From: Lepraria neglecta
Taxonomy: Eukaryota; Ascomycota; Lecanoromycetes; Lecanorales; Stereocaulaceae
Direction of reading: 5' to 3'
Length of the DNA stretch: 64,000 nucleotides
Assembly: GCA_033220425.1 (NCBI GenBank)
Contig: CM065647.1
Span: 5,921,805 to 5,985,804 of the forward strand
Shown piece after piece: positions 1 to 10,863 of the stretch (position 1 is its first letter; each line of letters starts with the position of its first letter). The notes under the pieces were generated by a model, which had not been told where the DNA came from, searched no databases, and worked only from the letters and a program-made list of their open reading frames with translations. The translations under genes and the position numbers were made by a program.

Positions 1-2100
1 CTTTTCTTCTATATAGTCTAATCGCCTACTAAGGGTATCTACTCGACTATTATCCCTTTTTAGAGTATAGGTTATCTTGAATTTATATTAACCTAATAGT
101 TCTAACTATTAAACCTATCTTCTATTTAACTCCTTCGTTATTATAAAGTTAAGAAGATTCTTATAATCTATAAAGATAGTTAGATCCGAGTAGCTCTCTG
201 CGTATACTCGCCAGTTTTATAATATATAAACTATAGTAAGTAGTTCCTTATCGTATATATTATAGTTCTATTCTACTACTAATATCTTCCTTAAATAGTA
301 GATAACTAGATACTACTTTTAGTCTTTTATTTAATATAGGTATACTCCGATTATAAGATCTAAGGTATCTATTTTAATATAGGCCGGTTTATTAGCCTAA
401 AAGGTATAGAGTACTAGTAGATCCGTATATACTTTCTTTAATATATCGAATAATCTCTATTAGTCTTTTCTCTATATAAATCTAATATCCTTCTTTATAA
501 TATCTGTTAGAGGTAGTACTTTCTTTAAGTAGCCCTCGATAAACTTCCTGTTAAAGTTAGCGAATCCTAAGAAGCTTTATACTACTTTAACGTCCTATAG
601 TATAGACTACTCAGCTATAGCCTTGACCTTTCTAGGGCTTATACTAGTACCTTTTATACTAACTACGAATCCTAGAAACTCTACTAATTCCCTATAGAAT
701 TCATGCTTTTCTAGTTTAAGAAGAAGTTTCGCTTATAATAGATATCTAAGGATATCCTATATATATAAAACGTATTCTTTCTTATTCTCAGAATAAATTA
801 GTATATTATCGAGGTACGCTATTACTATTCGATCTAAGTATACTCGTATAATATTATTAATAAGTACTTAGCAGGTTACTAGTGCGTTAGTAAGTCTAAA
901 TAGTATTACTAGATACTTATAATAGCTATATCTTGTTCGGAAGGCAGTTTTCTATTCTTCGCCTTCTTTTATCCAAATTAGATTATATATACCTCTAAGA
1001 TCTAGTTTAGTAAATATCTTTGCCTTTCCGAGCTAATTCTATAGCTCTCCTATATTTAGTAATAGATATCTATTCTTAATAGTAATATTATTCAACTTTC
1101 GATAGTCGATATATAGCCGTAAGCTTCTATCCTTCTTTAGTATAAAGAGGATCGGGTAACCTACTAGTAATTTAGATTCTTGAATAAATCCCTTTTTAAG
1201 GTTCTTGTTAATATACCCGCGAAGTACTTTAAGTTCCTTTTCTAATAATATATAAATAGGTCTAAATATCGGCTATTTGCCAGGTTCGAGTTCGATCTTA
1301 TAATCCTATAGCTAGTACCTAGATAATACTTCTATATTCGTCTCTTCCTCGAATAAGTACGCCTATTTACTATATTCCTAAAGGATAGAGGGTATATTAG
1401 TTCCTCCCTTACCTCTTACTTTATTATCCTACTAACCCTTACTAGTAACTATAGAGTCGGACTACCCTTTAGTATTATCCTTATTCGAAGCTAAGGTAAT
1501 ATATACCTTAATCGGTCTTCGGTTTAACTTCTTATCTACTATTAAACGCTACTAATATATAGATATAATCCTAGTAATATTACCGGATTAATCTATCTTG
1601 AGTACTCCTCGAGCCTAATCGATTATTAGGTTATACTTCTTTAACCAAAGTATTTCTAAAATTATATAATAGGTAGCTATCCTAACGATATTAAAGGTAA
1701 TCTCCTTATAGTAGCGCTGAATTATAATAGGTAACGAAAGTATCTCTTCGTCTACCTTTTCTATTAATAGTATTAACCCGTTAGCTATCTAAAGGTTATA
1801 CTACTACGACTTCTTTCGAGTTAGTATTCTAGTTATTCGTACTAAGTCTCGCAAGATAAAGTTTCTAGTAGCTCTAGAATCTATTATCGTAACAGTCCGC
1901 TATCTATTAATAATTACCGGTATCTTTATATATATATCGTATTGCGCGGAATATAGATATTATTTAGGGGTTAATATATTAATCTCTTTATGGCTACCCC
2001 TGCTATAAGGGATTACTCTTTTCCCGCTTATAGGAGTAGGAATCCTACTTCCGAGTTCGACTATATATATTTTATATAGTTATCGTATAGACAGGTATAC
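1..2100 (-). pseudogene. pol remnant (protease, RT, RNase H) of the left Ty3/Gypsy element
   Basis: On the minus strand the protease core near 1850-1890 reads TIIDSRAT, where the family has D-S-G. The RT contains the conserved run around 1080-1140 (YIDYRKL-like, matching the plus-strand copy at 46325-46355), followed by the palm region near 800-870 and RNase H from about 560 to 60. Numerous TAG/TAA codons interrupt the frame. The enzyme would copy element RNA into DNA; this copy is dead and lacks integrase inside the window. Confidence 0.85.
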
Positions 2101-2779
2101 TATTTTAACTAGTTACAGTTCTTAGAGTATAGGTCGTAGCTCAAGTCCTTTCTAAGTTTCTCTAACTATCTCTTATCACGTCCTAGGAAGAACTAGTAGA
2201 TTCTTTTCGTTACGAGATACTATAGATATTTATCTTCCTAATAGTAATTATAGAAGTTATATCCGCAAGGCGGCACTCTTATTAATCCCCTGGGTATATT
2301 CCTCGGTATACTATACTATATATAGTAAAGCGACGTATATTCTTCCTATAGTATACTCTTGTATCCCTAATAGTTTTAATCTATCCGATAGTCTAATAAG
2401 GCTTCTTCCTATTTTAGTTCCTTAGAGTTTTCTTCCTTCTTTTCCTTAGATATAGTAGTTTTAGGTATCCTTTCCTTTAGTAGTTATACTTCCTCCTATT
2501 TAGCTTCTAACGTACTAAGGGCTTCTTTCTACTCTAGGTCGGTTCTATCTTCTTCCTAATCCTACTTAGATTCTTCTTCTTAAGCCTTACTACCGTCTCT
2601 AATACTTAGGTCTTCTCTCTAATATTCCCTGATAAGTATATTAAATTTCCCTATAAAATCGTTATCGCCGTTTTTAGATTCTTTATTAAGCTCTTCTTAC
2701 GTTATCCTATTATACTAGGAACTAATATCTTCTTCGACTTTATCCTATACTGGTAGAATCTCCTTAGGCGTACCGTCTA

Positions 2780-3720
2780 TATTATCCTAGGTATATACTT
2801 TCTCTAGTACGTTTAGCTACTATTGATATACTATATTTTTCGACTTATAGTCTCTGGCGAAGTAGCCCGGTTTACTATAGCTATAACACGTAAGTATTTT
2901 CTTTCGGCCCCCTTACTGCTTCTTACCTCTAGCTAGCTCCCTAAAGGCCTGTTTACCTTTTTTCTCCGTAAAGTCTAGTTCTATTAGTACTATTCTATAA
3001 AGGTCGCGTTCTTTATAACCTAGGTAGTAGCTCTTTGATTTAGCGAAAAAGCTCGAGTATTCTATCCCGCCGACTCCTCCGTTATACCTTTTCTCTATAG
3101 TCCTTTTAAATAACCTATTATTAATTTTAATTACTTCTCTAATTAGTTTATTAAGGGTATTAATAATAATCCCTAATCTTATAAGTTCGTCTTTAATATT
3201 ATCCTAAAGGCCTCTTCGATATATAGTTATTAATATATTATTATCCTAGTTAGTCTTTACTATATACTATTAAAATTACGTCGAGTACTCTAATATCGAT
3301 TTCTTCTAGGTTAAATACTAAATAGTTTATATTACTATATTAACTTCGTTTAATAGACCGAATATACGATAGATTTTAAGTCTAAATATAGCTATACTCT
3401 CTATCTATTATTTAATTTCGCCGTCTTCGTCGTTATCTTCTATATATTTCTTTAGGAACGGATTAATCTACTTCTAGGCTCTTCTATATAAATAAGTAAT
3501 AGCGAAGGTTAGATATTATTATATAGGTATAAGATCTCCTTAAAACTTTAAGTAGAGTAATATCTAGAATAGCTATCCTTTAAGCTTATCTCTCTCTCTA
3601 TAGTATAAGTCGGGCTAGACTATCTTAATATACCTACTAAGTCCTTCGTTAATAGTAGGGTATTATTATCCGCTTCCTCCTCCTAAGGAGCTTAGGGTAG
3701 GTACCCTAGGGTCTCTTAGT
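2780..3720 (-). pseudogene. gag remnant of the left Ty3/Gypsy element
   Basis: The minus-strand frame carries a degraded CCHC zinc knuckle near 2860-2905, read as CYSYSKPGYFA. The second cysteine has become tyrosine, as expected from a transition. The matching site in the other Gypsy element lies near 44560-44610 and reads YYSYSKLGYIARDY, so both knuckles have lost metal ligands. The upstream part is acidic and Gln-rich with many in-frame stops. Gag would have formed the virus-like particle; this copy cannot be translated. Confidence 0.75.
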
Positions 3721-3826
3721 GTAGCACTTATCCTTAAGGGTACTCAAAGTATTACGAATATATTACGTACTATATATCGTATATAGATTGATTCTTAATA
3801 TAGATAGAGGTATAATAGAGTAAGAG

Positions 3827-4023
3827 TATGAAGTAGGCTTCAAGTAATACTAAGCGGGTCTAGTATATAATCAGATAATATATATTTAGTGCCTAGCCTA
3901 AGAGATCTATCGCATATAGTAAATAATTAAATAGCAAGTTGAGCACGATACTCCAAGTAGTAAGTAGTACTCCGCATATATAGACATACGAAATCCATAC
4001 CAAGTATTCTTGAGCGCATCCCT
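3827..4023. repeat. Dispersed repeat, copy 1 (unclassified, possibly LTR-derived)
   Basis: About 160 bp is shared in direct orientation with 12537-12802, starting at an AAGTAATACTAAGCGGG run and ending near GGGCGCATCC / GAGCGCATCC. Copy 1 lacks roughly 60 bp that copy 2 has internally. Differences are mostly C/T and G/A. It lies immediately before Copia integrase-like sequence, so it could be part of that element, but no terminal TG..CA or coding capacity is clear. Confidence 0.7.
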
Positions 4024-4024
4024 G

Positions 4025-5205
4025 ATCATGTTTCCTAATCCTAACACTTAGGTACTTATTCCTAAGACTATATTAAGAGGTAAACTTGATAAGCGCTCCT
4101 GGCAAGGTATCTTTATTAGATACAAGGGAACAAATTATTATATCTATAACCCTAAGACTAGGAAGGTCACCGTATATCGAGATATCAAAGTTAATAAAGA
4201 TACTATCTACCAACTAGGGGAGTCTAAAATAACGCTATTTCTATAGACTAAGCAAGATGATTTACTCCTTACAGGTTTAGAAGAACGCAACGATTCACTA
4301 TTACTTATAGTCTCTACTATAGACCTTTCTTCTGCGGATTCAAGTAACCTTTCTCTAATACCTTCAGGGAAGCCTTCTTCTAATAAAGCTAGCGAGGAAG
4401 ATAATAATCTACCTGAAAAGAAACCTCGTAATCCAAAGAACCGGATCCCTAATGGCTTCAAGCCTAGAGACTCCACGAGATCTAAAGGTACAAAATTCAG
4501 GGAGTACCATACTAACTTCTTGGATATAATTATTCGTCTATTTAGTAATAACGATATTTTGAATAGACTAACGCCAAAGGTTTATATCTCTATAGTAAAA
4601 GTTCTCAGCGCCTTATTAAAAGGGGAGACTCTTGACTCTAAGCCTCAGGAACCGCAGACTCTTCGCTAGGCTATAAAGATAGCTAATTAGTCTCTATAGA
4701 AAGAAGCTATATAGTCCGAATATAATTCTCTAATACAAAACTCTATATATAACCTCGTCCATCCTCCTATAGATATTCTATCCCATAAGCCTCTTACTAG
4801 GAAATAGGTCTTCTATATTAAGAAGAAGGAAGATAGCTCTATTAAGCGAAAGGCTCGGTAGGTAGTCTATAGCTATTAATAAGAACAGAGTATTAACTAT
4901 AAAGAGACTTTTATATCTATTATTAAGGCAGTCTCCTATAGATTAATAATCTCAACTACCGCTAAAGGAGACCTTTATATAGAGTAAATAGATATAGTTA
5001 TCGCCTTTCTCTACGGTCTTCTCGACGAGCTTGTCTATATTATTCAGCCTACGGAGTTCGAAGATAGGACAAATAAGGTCGCGGTAGATAGGAAGATTAG
5101 AATCAAATATATTAGTACTGAGGACATACTTGCGGACGGTCTCACCAAGCCCCTACTGGCGGCGAGCCTTCAGAAGTTCGTTACGAATATAGGTATATAG
5201 AAACA
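4025..5205 (+). pseudogene. Copia (Ty1-type) pol remnant, internally deleted
   Basis: From 4085 the plus strand reads KLDKRSWQGIFIRYKG followed by YIYNPKTRKV, the typical segment just after a Copia integrase core. At the far end (about 5090-5190) it reads STEDILADGLTKPL, the signature C-terminus of Copia RNase H. Most of RT between them is missing or reduced to short pieces, and in-frame TAG codons are frequent. This is therefore an internally deleted Copia relic, probably interrupting the 5' part of the split gene that starts near 5505. Confidence 0.85.
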
Positions 5206-5307
5206 CTAAGGCTACGTTATAAATAGACTCGAGGAGAGTATTGCAATCTGGTTACCTGATTGCTCTTTATGCGATTCTATTGTCCTTCTCCGCTAGTTAC
5301 AGGTAGA

Positions 5308-5456
5308 AGTGTTAGCAAATAGATAGAGATGTCTATTAGTACTCTATAGATTCCTATCTCTTAGCTAGTCAGTCAATTGAGTGTTTTCTGCCATTGCAAC
5401 AGTATAAGGTATATATTATTATTAGTGATAAATAATAGACCTCTTATTATACTAAC
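5308..5456 (+). repeat. Possible 3' LTR of the Copia remnant
   Basis: A segment starting TGTTAGCAAATAG and ending in ACTAACTA follows the Copia RNase H end at the expected distance. The ends are roughly inverted (TGTTAG / CTAACT). No second copy is present in the window, so the boundaries are a guess. Confidence 0.3.
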
Positions 5457-5476
5457 TACCTAGGAAAAAAGGGCGT

Positions 5477-5499
5477 ACTACTGATAATCTATCAGTAGT
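5477..5499. other. Perfect 10-bp inverted repeat with 3-nt loop
   Basis: ACTACTGATA, then ATC, then TATCAGTAGT forms a perfect hairpin at the junction between Copia-derived sequence and the host-like open frame starting at 5509. It may mark an old insertion or excision end, or be chance. Confidence 0.6.
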
Positions 5500-5508
5500 G
5501 CGTAAATA

Positions 5509-6291
5509 GTGCGTATACCATCAAAAGCCTTGAGTGTATCTCAGCCTAAGCCGAGTGATTCAGGCCCGATATTAGCTCCTAGTGCCCCAGCGTCTCAAGC
5601 AGGGCCAAGTGCATCCGGTGCCGAGTACAGTTCTGGAGGCTATGTAACCGCACCAAGCACGCCCGAGTCATATATACCGCCTATTTCAGGCGCCGTCGCG
5701 GGCGATACGGGTCCTATCATTTCGCTCACGGTTGTATCGCCTGATACAAGGCCCAGCGGACAATTCGCACCCACGAGCTCAAGCTCGCCCTCGTTGGGTA
5801 CTGGACAGCTACCTGCTCCTGGACATACTCCTGGTATCTTCGAATCCTCTCCAACACCGCGCCGACCCACTTTCTTATTCCCATCATCAAGCACTCTCAC
5901 GCCGCTAGCAGACTTTACTTTACTGCCGAGTGGGATCAGGATCGCTCCTAGCAGTACCACGGCTTCCAGCGAAGGTGTCATATTTGGCGGCTTGCTCTTT
6001 GCCCTCTCAAAGGGTATTCAGGGCGTCGACCTGACTGTGCCTACCGTCAAGGCAGAAATTCTACACGACGTTGAAGATACGATTGTCAAAGCGGAGAATC
6101 TTTTTGGCGACCTCGGCGGTATCGATTCTACCGGCTCGTGCAACGCAGGTAGCAAGGCTAAGAGGCTCCCGAATCCTTTCACAAGCCTCGAACATCTGGC
6201 CGGAGACATTCTGAACATCATCGGATGTGCTAACGAGATCTTGAATTCACTGAAAGACAACTTGGATCGAGATTCGCCTAATCCGAACTTG
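5509..6291 (+). pseudogene. Split host gene, 5' part: Ser/Thr/Pro-rich region (N-terminus missing)
   Basis: Open for 261 codons with balanced base composition, unlike the RIP-mutated flanks. There is no ATG at the start; the frame is bounded upstream by a stop in Copia-derived sequence, so the true N-terminus was probably lost or displaced by that insertion. The product is rich in Ser, Thr and Pro for about 150 residues, then has a more ordered segment with Lys/Glu and Asp/Gly (KAEILHDVEDTIVKAENLFG) and isolated cysteines, as in linkers and C-terminal modules of secreted fungal proteins. At 6291 the YR retrotransposon begins; the frame resumes in phase at 10864. I do not recognise the domain with certainty. 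Its style resembles non-catalytic regions of large fungal chitinase-like proteins, from memory only. Confidence 0.6.
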
Positions 6292-6423
6292 TTAGTGTTC
6301 TCACTCCTGAAGCTATATACACCGGCACAAGTGGATATGTAAATAGATGCTTGGGCGGTCTAACGCCAGGGCTAGCAGGCCTAGAAAGGCTACAACAGGT
6401 GCCCCAGCGCTAGAAAACTCCCA
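6292..6423 (-). repeat. YR element split repeat B2 (outer end)
   Basis: A 132-bp copy of 6675-6806 with only a few differences, mainly transitions. It forms the outer end of the element next to the split gene. Confidence 0.9.
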
Positions 6424-6494
6424 TGCCTAGGCGGCATAGACCTGGAGTGTAGATAGGCTATATATAGGCTATGTATAAGGTGCGGGTGGGCGGG

Positions 6495-6674
6495 AAAGAA
6501 CTGCTATGGCTCTGAAAGAGATGAACTCGACTGAAGAGCCAACTGCTGGTGGGATGCTTATACAAATAGTGCTCTCAGGAAGCACGGATCTCTCGCTATA
6601 GCCTATGGTTATAGCGTATGGCTGAAACCGCATCTGATCATAAGACATACTAACCCACAGTCCTACTGTAGCGA
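6495..6674 (-). repeat. YR element split repeat A2 (inner)
   Basis: A 180-bp copy of 10684-10863. It abuts repeat B1 directly at 6674/6675. That B1-A2 junction reproduces the end-to-start junction a circular form would have. Confidence 0.9.
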
Positions 6675-6806
6675 TTAGTATTCTCACTCCTGAAGCTATA
6701 CACACCGGCACAAGTGGATATATAAATAGATGCTTGGGCGGTCTAACGCCAGGGCTAGCAGGCCTAGAAAGGCTACAACAGGTGCCCTAGCGCTAGAAAA
6801 CTCCCA
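6675..6806 (-). repeat. YR element split repeat B1 (inner)
   Basis: A 132-bp copy of 6292-6423, located just downstream (in coding sense) of the recombinase gene and directly adjoining A2. Confidence 0.9.
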
Positions 6807-6879
6807 AATAACACCCAAATAACGCCCCCGTAGAGGGTTTCCGAGGAAGGCCTCGCAGGGTAGCTCCTGGCGAGTATCG

Positions 6880-7750
6880 CCAGTACTAGCGCTGCTGGTA
6901 CCGACGTGATACTATGAGTATTCGCTCGGGATAAGTGACTATATATAGACGATAGGAGTCCGACTTCTATCGCCCTAGTAGCTAGATTTCTTCGTTACTA
7001 AGGCCTGCCTCTCGTGCGGAGGTGGTGGCCCCCCTGCGGAAGGAGTGTCCTGAATAATAACCTTCTACCCCGAGTAATATAAGTACTTGACGAAGGTAAC
7101 TCGTAGTAATCTCCCTTGTGAATACGGAGCCTCCCAGCTAGAAGAGGGGACTGTTTAGTACGGTCTTCCACTTGAATAAATGGCGTAACGCCTTAACTGC
7201 GTATACTCTATCGCCGGAAGCTGCGATAGTAAGGGTAATACCCCGCCTGAAAGGGTCCGTTTTTAATGCTGGGAGGGTGAGCTCTAGATGGTTCTCGTAT
7301 AGCCTCACTGAGCGATAAGTCAGGAACTACTGGCTGAATTCGTGATCATTGCGATCTTTTGCGGTGTAGGTAAACTCCCCTATACAGAGGAATACGGCGA
7401 ATACGAGGCAAAAGGCTATATATAATATTGAACCAGTCTCGTTATACTGGTTAAAATAAGGGAGGATCTATAGCAGTAGATCCTTGGTAATAGGACGTCT
7501 TTCTTTTGTCCCGGCCTCGCCCTATAGGCGTTATATACCCGCTATTATACGTTCTAATTATGGGTTATAAAATACTGCGAGGCCCCTATAGCCCATATCT
7601 ATATGCGTTGATCTGACGCCTGTCAAGTAGGCCTTGACTATCTTTACCTTGACCCGTTTTGTACTGAGATCTGCTATCTAGCTGGCTAATAAGTTCACTG
7701 TCGCTGGGAAGGGAGGTATACTCCCCCTAAGTATATAATAGGTGATATAT
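6880..7750 (-). pseudogene. Tyrosine recombinase of the YR retrotransposon
   Basis: In the minus-strand frame the N-terminal half contains FCLVFAVFLCIGEFTY near 7355-7410, where the family usually has a F-L-R-x-G-E motif; the Arg is now Cys, consistent with a RIP transition. The catalytic C-terminal box GHSFRRGATT lies at 7021-7050 (H-x-x-R), followed by LLGRWKSDSYRLYIV near 6935-6985, which supplies the candidate nucleophilic tyrosine. In-frame stops near 7110 and in the tail show the copy is inactive. The enzyme would insert the circular DNA copy by site-specific strand exchange without making a target duplication. Confidence 0.85.
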
Positions 7751-7790
7751 AACTGCGTTGGTGTGGCATACGTTTTTCGGGTTTTTGTTA

Positions 7791-8160
7791 CTAACCCCTA
7801 CTATAGGAGTCGAGCGGCTTCTCGTGGCAGTGCGGTCTGACTGTACTACGATTGTAGTAGGTCCCGCCCTGACTTGGCGGGGATATAGCTAGGTGACCTA
7901 GCTGAGGGTATCTGTCAGCGATTTTTCGATATCGGAATCGCGAGAGGTTATCAGCCAGTTGGTTGGCTCCTGTTGGGATCCATTCCGGAACCAAATAGAT
8001 GTTATATCTAGCCGTAAGTATAGCTATATCCCTTAGTGGGGCTATGGCTGGTCCACGGATCGAGGATTTATGCAGCCTATGGATACAGGCATTATTGTCG
8101 CAATAAAGGGTTAATTTTGATCCCCGGAGTCGTTCCAACTATAGCTGTATCGCGTGAAGA
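7791..8160 (-). pseudogene. RNase H domain of the YR retrotransposon
   Basis: A 115-codon open stretch reads LTLYCDNNACIHRLHKSS, then PEWIPTGANQLADNLSRF. The Asp in YCDN and the Asp in the LADNLSR end match the RNase H fold as found in DIRS-order elements. It lies directly downstream of RT in the same strand orientation and upstream of the recombinase. It would remove the RNA template during reverse transcription. Confidence 0.85.
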
Positions 8161-8559
8161 ACAGCCTTCATTTCTTTGAATTGTATATCTTTGTGACGAT
8201 AGCGTGTAGCGACCGGTATACTAAAGACGTCCTAGACCGAGTGTAAATGGGCTGGGTGATTAAGAATGTAGCCCCCTATACCAAGCCTCCTAGAGGCGTC
8301 AGTCCATATATGCCACGATAGTCGACTAACGACGTAACGTAGTAGTTTGAGGCCATTCCAGTCCTTCAGGAAGGTATACTACCATAGTAGATCAGCCCTT
8401 ATGGCTGCGGTGATATATAGGATAGCCATTAGCCTCCGAATTGCGTCAAAAAGTCGCCTCAAGAAGGCCCTTCCTGGAACTACAATTTTGGCAGTAAATG
8501 ATAGAAAACCGACTGCTGACTCAAGTTCCGAATATAGGATTATAGGCCTTTTGAGGAGG

Positions 8560-9450
8560 CCTTGCACTGTATTTCTTGCCCTGTCTAGCTTGTCCGGAGG
8601 GAGTCATGCCTGTATAAGGATACTATCGAATTCAATTCCTACAAAGTCGGCTTTTGTACCTCTCGCATCCTTCGAATGGTTAACTAACAGGCCTAATTCG
8701 TTATATACTTGATCGTATTGATGGCTGTATGCGATGGCGTCGGCTTGTGGTGCCAGAATGGCGAAGAAATCGTCCAAGTAGTGTAATACTATGGCCCATA
8801 GCAATACTGCGGTTATGATCCAGTTGACCGCCTTTGCAAACAGGTCAAAGAGGAACGGTACTATACGTAAACCAAAGGGTAGATAGCGTTCTTTCCAGTA
8901 GAAACCATTGTAGTAGAAACCTAGTAGCTACTAGTCTAAAGTAGCCACTGGAATATGACGAAAGGCGTCTTTCAGGTCTCGCTTAACGAATTAAGCCCCT
9001 GGACCTTATTGCAGCAGCGTATCCACGGCGTTATCGTACGTCATATACTCTAAGGCACCCTAATCGTAAGGTATACCATTATTAACTGAGCTGCCGTATA
9101 GAAACGAGAGGTTATAAATACGTCTCCAGCCCCCATCGTGCTTCGGGACCAAGCCTAGCGGCGAATAGACGTACCGGGGCTCCGTCTAATAGTCTACTGG
9201 AGTTAACCGGTTATACTAAAGCTGTTTTTGAAGGTCCGCAGTTAATATATCTAGTACTACACGTACTGATTGGTAGTTTTGACTGAGGTATTGGATGTCT
9301 ATACCTCTATACCCGATTTTTGCCCCCTTCCGAAGAATAGCCGCTAGGGTCTTGGCGAAGGTTTGATCAGGGTGATTCTTTAACTATTTGTACCAACTAT
9401 CGACGCGTAACGGGCCCTGATAGGGTAGATCTGGATCGGATAGATCGACG
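8560..9450 (-). pseudogene. Reverse transcriptase domain of the YR retrotransposon
   Basis: The minus strand reads RYLPFGLRIVPFLFDLF at about 8835-8890 and HYLDDFFAI at about 8757-8790. The latter is the catalytic Y-x-D-D palm motif, and the preceding motif is the family's F-G-L-R-x-x-P segment. Downstream comes ADFVGIEFDS, a typical thumb-side motif. A few RIP-type stops break the frame. It would synthesise cDNA from the element's RNA. Confidence 0.88.
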
Positions 9451-10610
9451 AGTAAGTATAGAAAACCTTCTGCTACGTATAGTAGCGATATAGGTACCTG
9501 CGGGTACTCTAGGAGTTATTCCGACTTAGAAATTCGATTTGCTAGTAGTATCAAGTTAGCGTTGTTCGAGGCCGAGTTAGCCCTTGAGCACGTATTCGCT
9601 GGGTGATTCTACTAATATATAGAACAGATATAAAGATACCTGCAGCGGTCGCGTGGACAGTGGCCGCTATTAAACGATCTATACGTGAATAGGCCTGAAG
9701 AGGAGGATTTTGAGGCACTACCACCTGCGTATAACCTAGTATCGCCCTATACGGATATCCTTCGGACCAAGAGGTCTGAGTAGCGTCTATTATCGATCGA
9801 CCAGGCTACTAGATCATCCTGGCCACTCAGGATGCGTATGGTGACGAACACGTGATGGTATACGCGGATAGAGTCAAATTTATAGTGTATATATAGCTCC
9901 GCAAGGCGAAGGCGGTAGTCCGAAAGGGCTACCTGTAACTGTATACTTACTATAGGGTGCGTATAGTAATAAACGGCCTGGCTATATACCTCGAAACACT
10001 GCAGGAGGTATACTAACCCGTTAGTCTCCTGGATAGTATCGCTATCTATACGATTGGTATAGTTATGGGCTAGCTTTATAAGGTATTCCGTTTTAAATGT
10101 TCTAAAGAAGATTTACTTAAAATACTTAATATTAACGGTACGATAGCGCTTATAAAGACTAAGAAAGGGTTTCTTACCTTCGGTATGCCTGAAAGAGACT
10201 ATTAGGCTATCCCCCTCCTCCGAGTCTGTACTAGAAATAGATAAGTGGTGATAACGATGACGGCAACGGCGACTATATGACTTGTAGACTCGATAGCGAT
10301 CCTGGTGATCGCGCTAGTCCTTTAGCGCCGCTAGGCGGTGTTCTAACTCGCGAATTTGATCACGGTGACTAGGAGGAGGTGTTTCGTCGATGAGGCTTGG
10401 GCTGATAGTTCCCGAAGAGGTAGCAGATACCTGTAATTCGGGGGGGGTATAGTATCCCTCCGAGTGGCTGTTTTAGCTTGTTTGCGGTTCTTGGAGGAGG
10501 TCTTGGGGGCCGTCTTGGAGGCTTTCTTGGAGGCTTTCTTGGAGGTAGCTAATTTACGTGTAGCGACGGCTATAACTAGGTGATGCTGAGGTGTTTATGC
10601 TTAGAAAGAG
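9451..10610 (-). pseudogene. Probable gag / N-terminal region of the YR retrotransposon
   Basis: The region between repeat A1 and RT has degraded minus-strand coding capacity. It includes a charged, Arg/His/Tyr-rich stretch near 10230-10330 and short Gln/Glu-rich repeats near 10490-10550 (repeated CTTGGAGG units on the plus strand). I see no zinc knuckle. It is called gag only by position. Confidence 0.4.
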
Positions 10611-10683
10611 GGGGGAAGAATATAAGTATAGATGGGATGAAAGGATAGATGGACTAATATGTGTATAGGCTTAATTGCTGTGA

Positions 10684-10863
10684 AAAGAACTGCTATAGCT
10701 CTAAAAGAGATGAACTCGACTGAAGAGCCAACTGCTGGTGGGATGCTCATACAAATAGTGCTCTTAGGAAGTACGGATCTCTCGCTATGGCCCATGGTCA
10801 TGGCGCATGGCTGAAACCGCATCTGATCATGAGACACACTAACCCACAGTCCCACTGTAGCGA
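10684..10863 (-). repeat. YR element split repeat A1 (outer, 5' in coding sense)
   Basis: A 180-bp copy of 6495-6674, with transitions at several sites. It forms the 5' end of the element in coding orientation and probably contains its promoter, by analogy with PAT and DIRS elements. Confidence 0.9.

Larger units (their letters stand above)
1..3826 (-). mobile_element. Ty3/Gypsy LTR retrotransposon, RIP-degraded, truncated by window edge
   Basis: Read on the minus strand, this stretch gives gag, protease, reverse transcriptase and RNase H in the usual Ty3/Gypsy order, ending in RNase H at the left edge, so integrase and the 3' LTR lie outside the window. The RT and RNase H parts align by eye over long runs with the plus-strand chromovirus at 43348-49846, so the two belong to related subfamilies. 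Nearly every potential Gln codon is a stop and TpA is saturated, as expected from RIP. The internal region begins near 3749 with a stretch resembling the start of the other element (TTTGAGTACC versus TTTGAATACC). About 77 bp of LTR-like sequence follows before a different repeat starts. Not functional. Confidence 0.9.
6292..10863 (-). mobile_element. Tyrosine-recombinase retrotransposon (PAT/Ngaro-like, DIRS order) with split direct repeats
   Basis: The minus strand encodes reverse transcriptase, RNase H and a tyrosine recombinase, the hallmark of DIRS-order elements. In the coding direction the repeats run A1 (10863-10684, 180 bp), ORFs, B1 (6806-6675, 132 bp), A2 (6674-6495, 180 bp), a 71-bp spacer, then B2 (6423-6292, 132 bp). 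This is the split direct-repeat layout known for PAT-like and Ngaro elements, and the paired copies have equal lengths. No target duplication flanks it, as expected for recombinase-mediated insertion of a circle. It splits a host frame, which continues in phase from 6291 to 10864. RIP-type stops are present but fewer than in the LTR elements. The choice between PAT and Ngaro is open. Confidence 0.92.
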
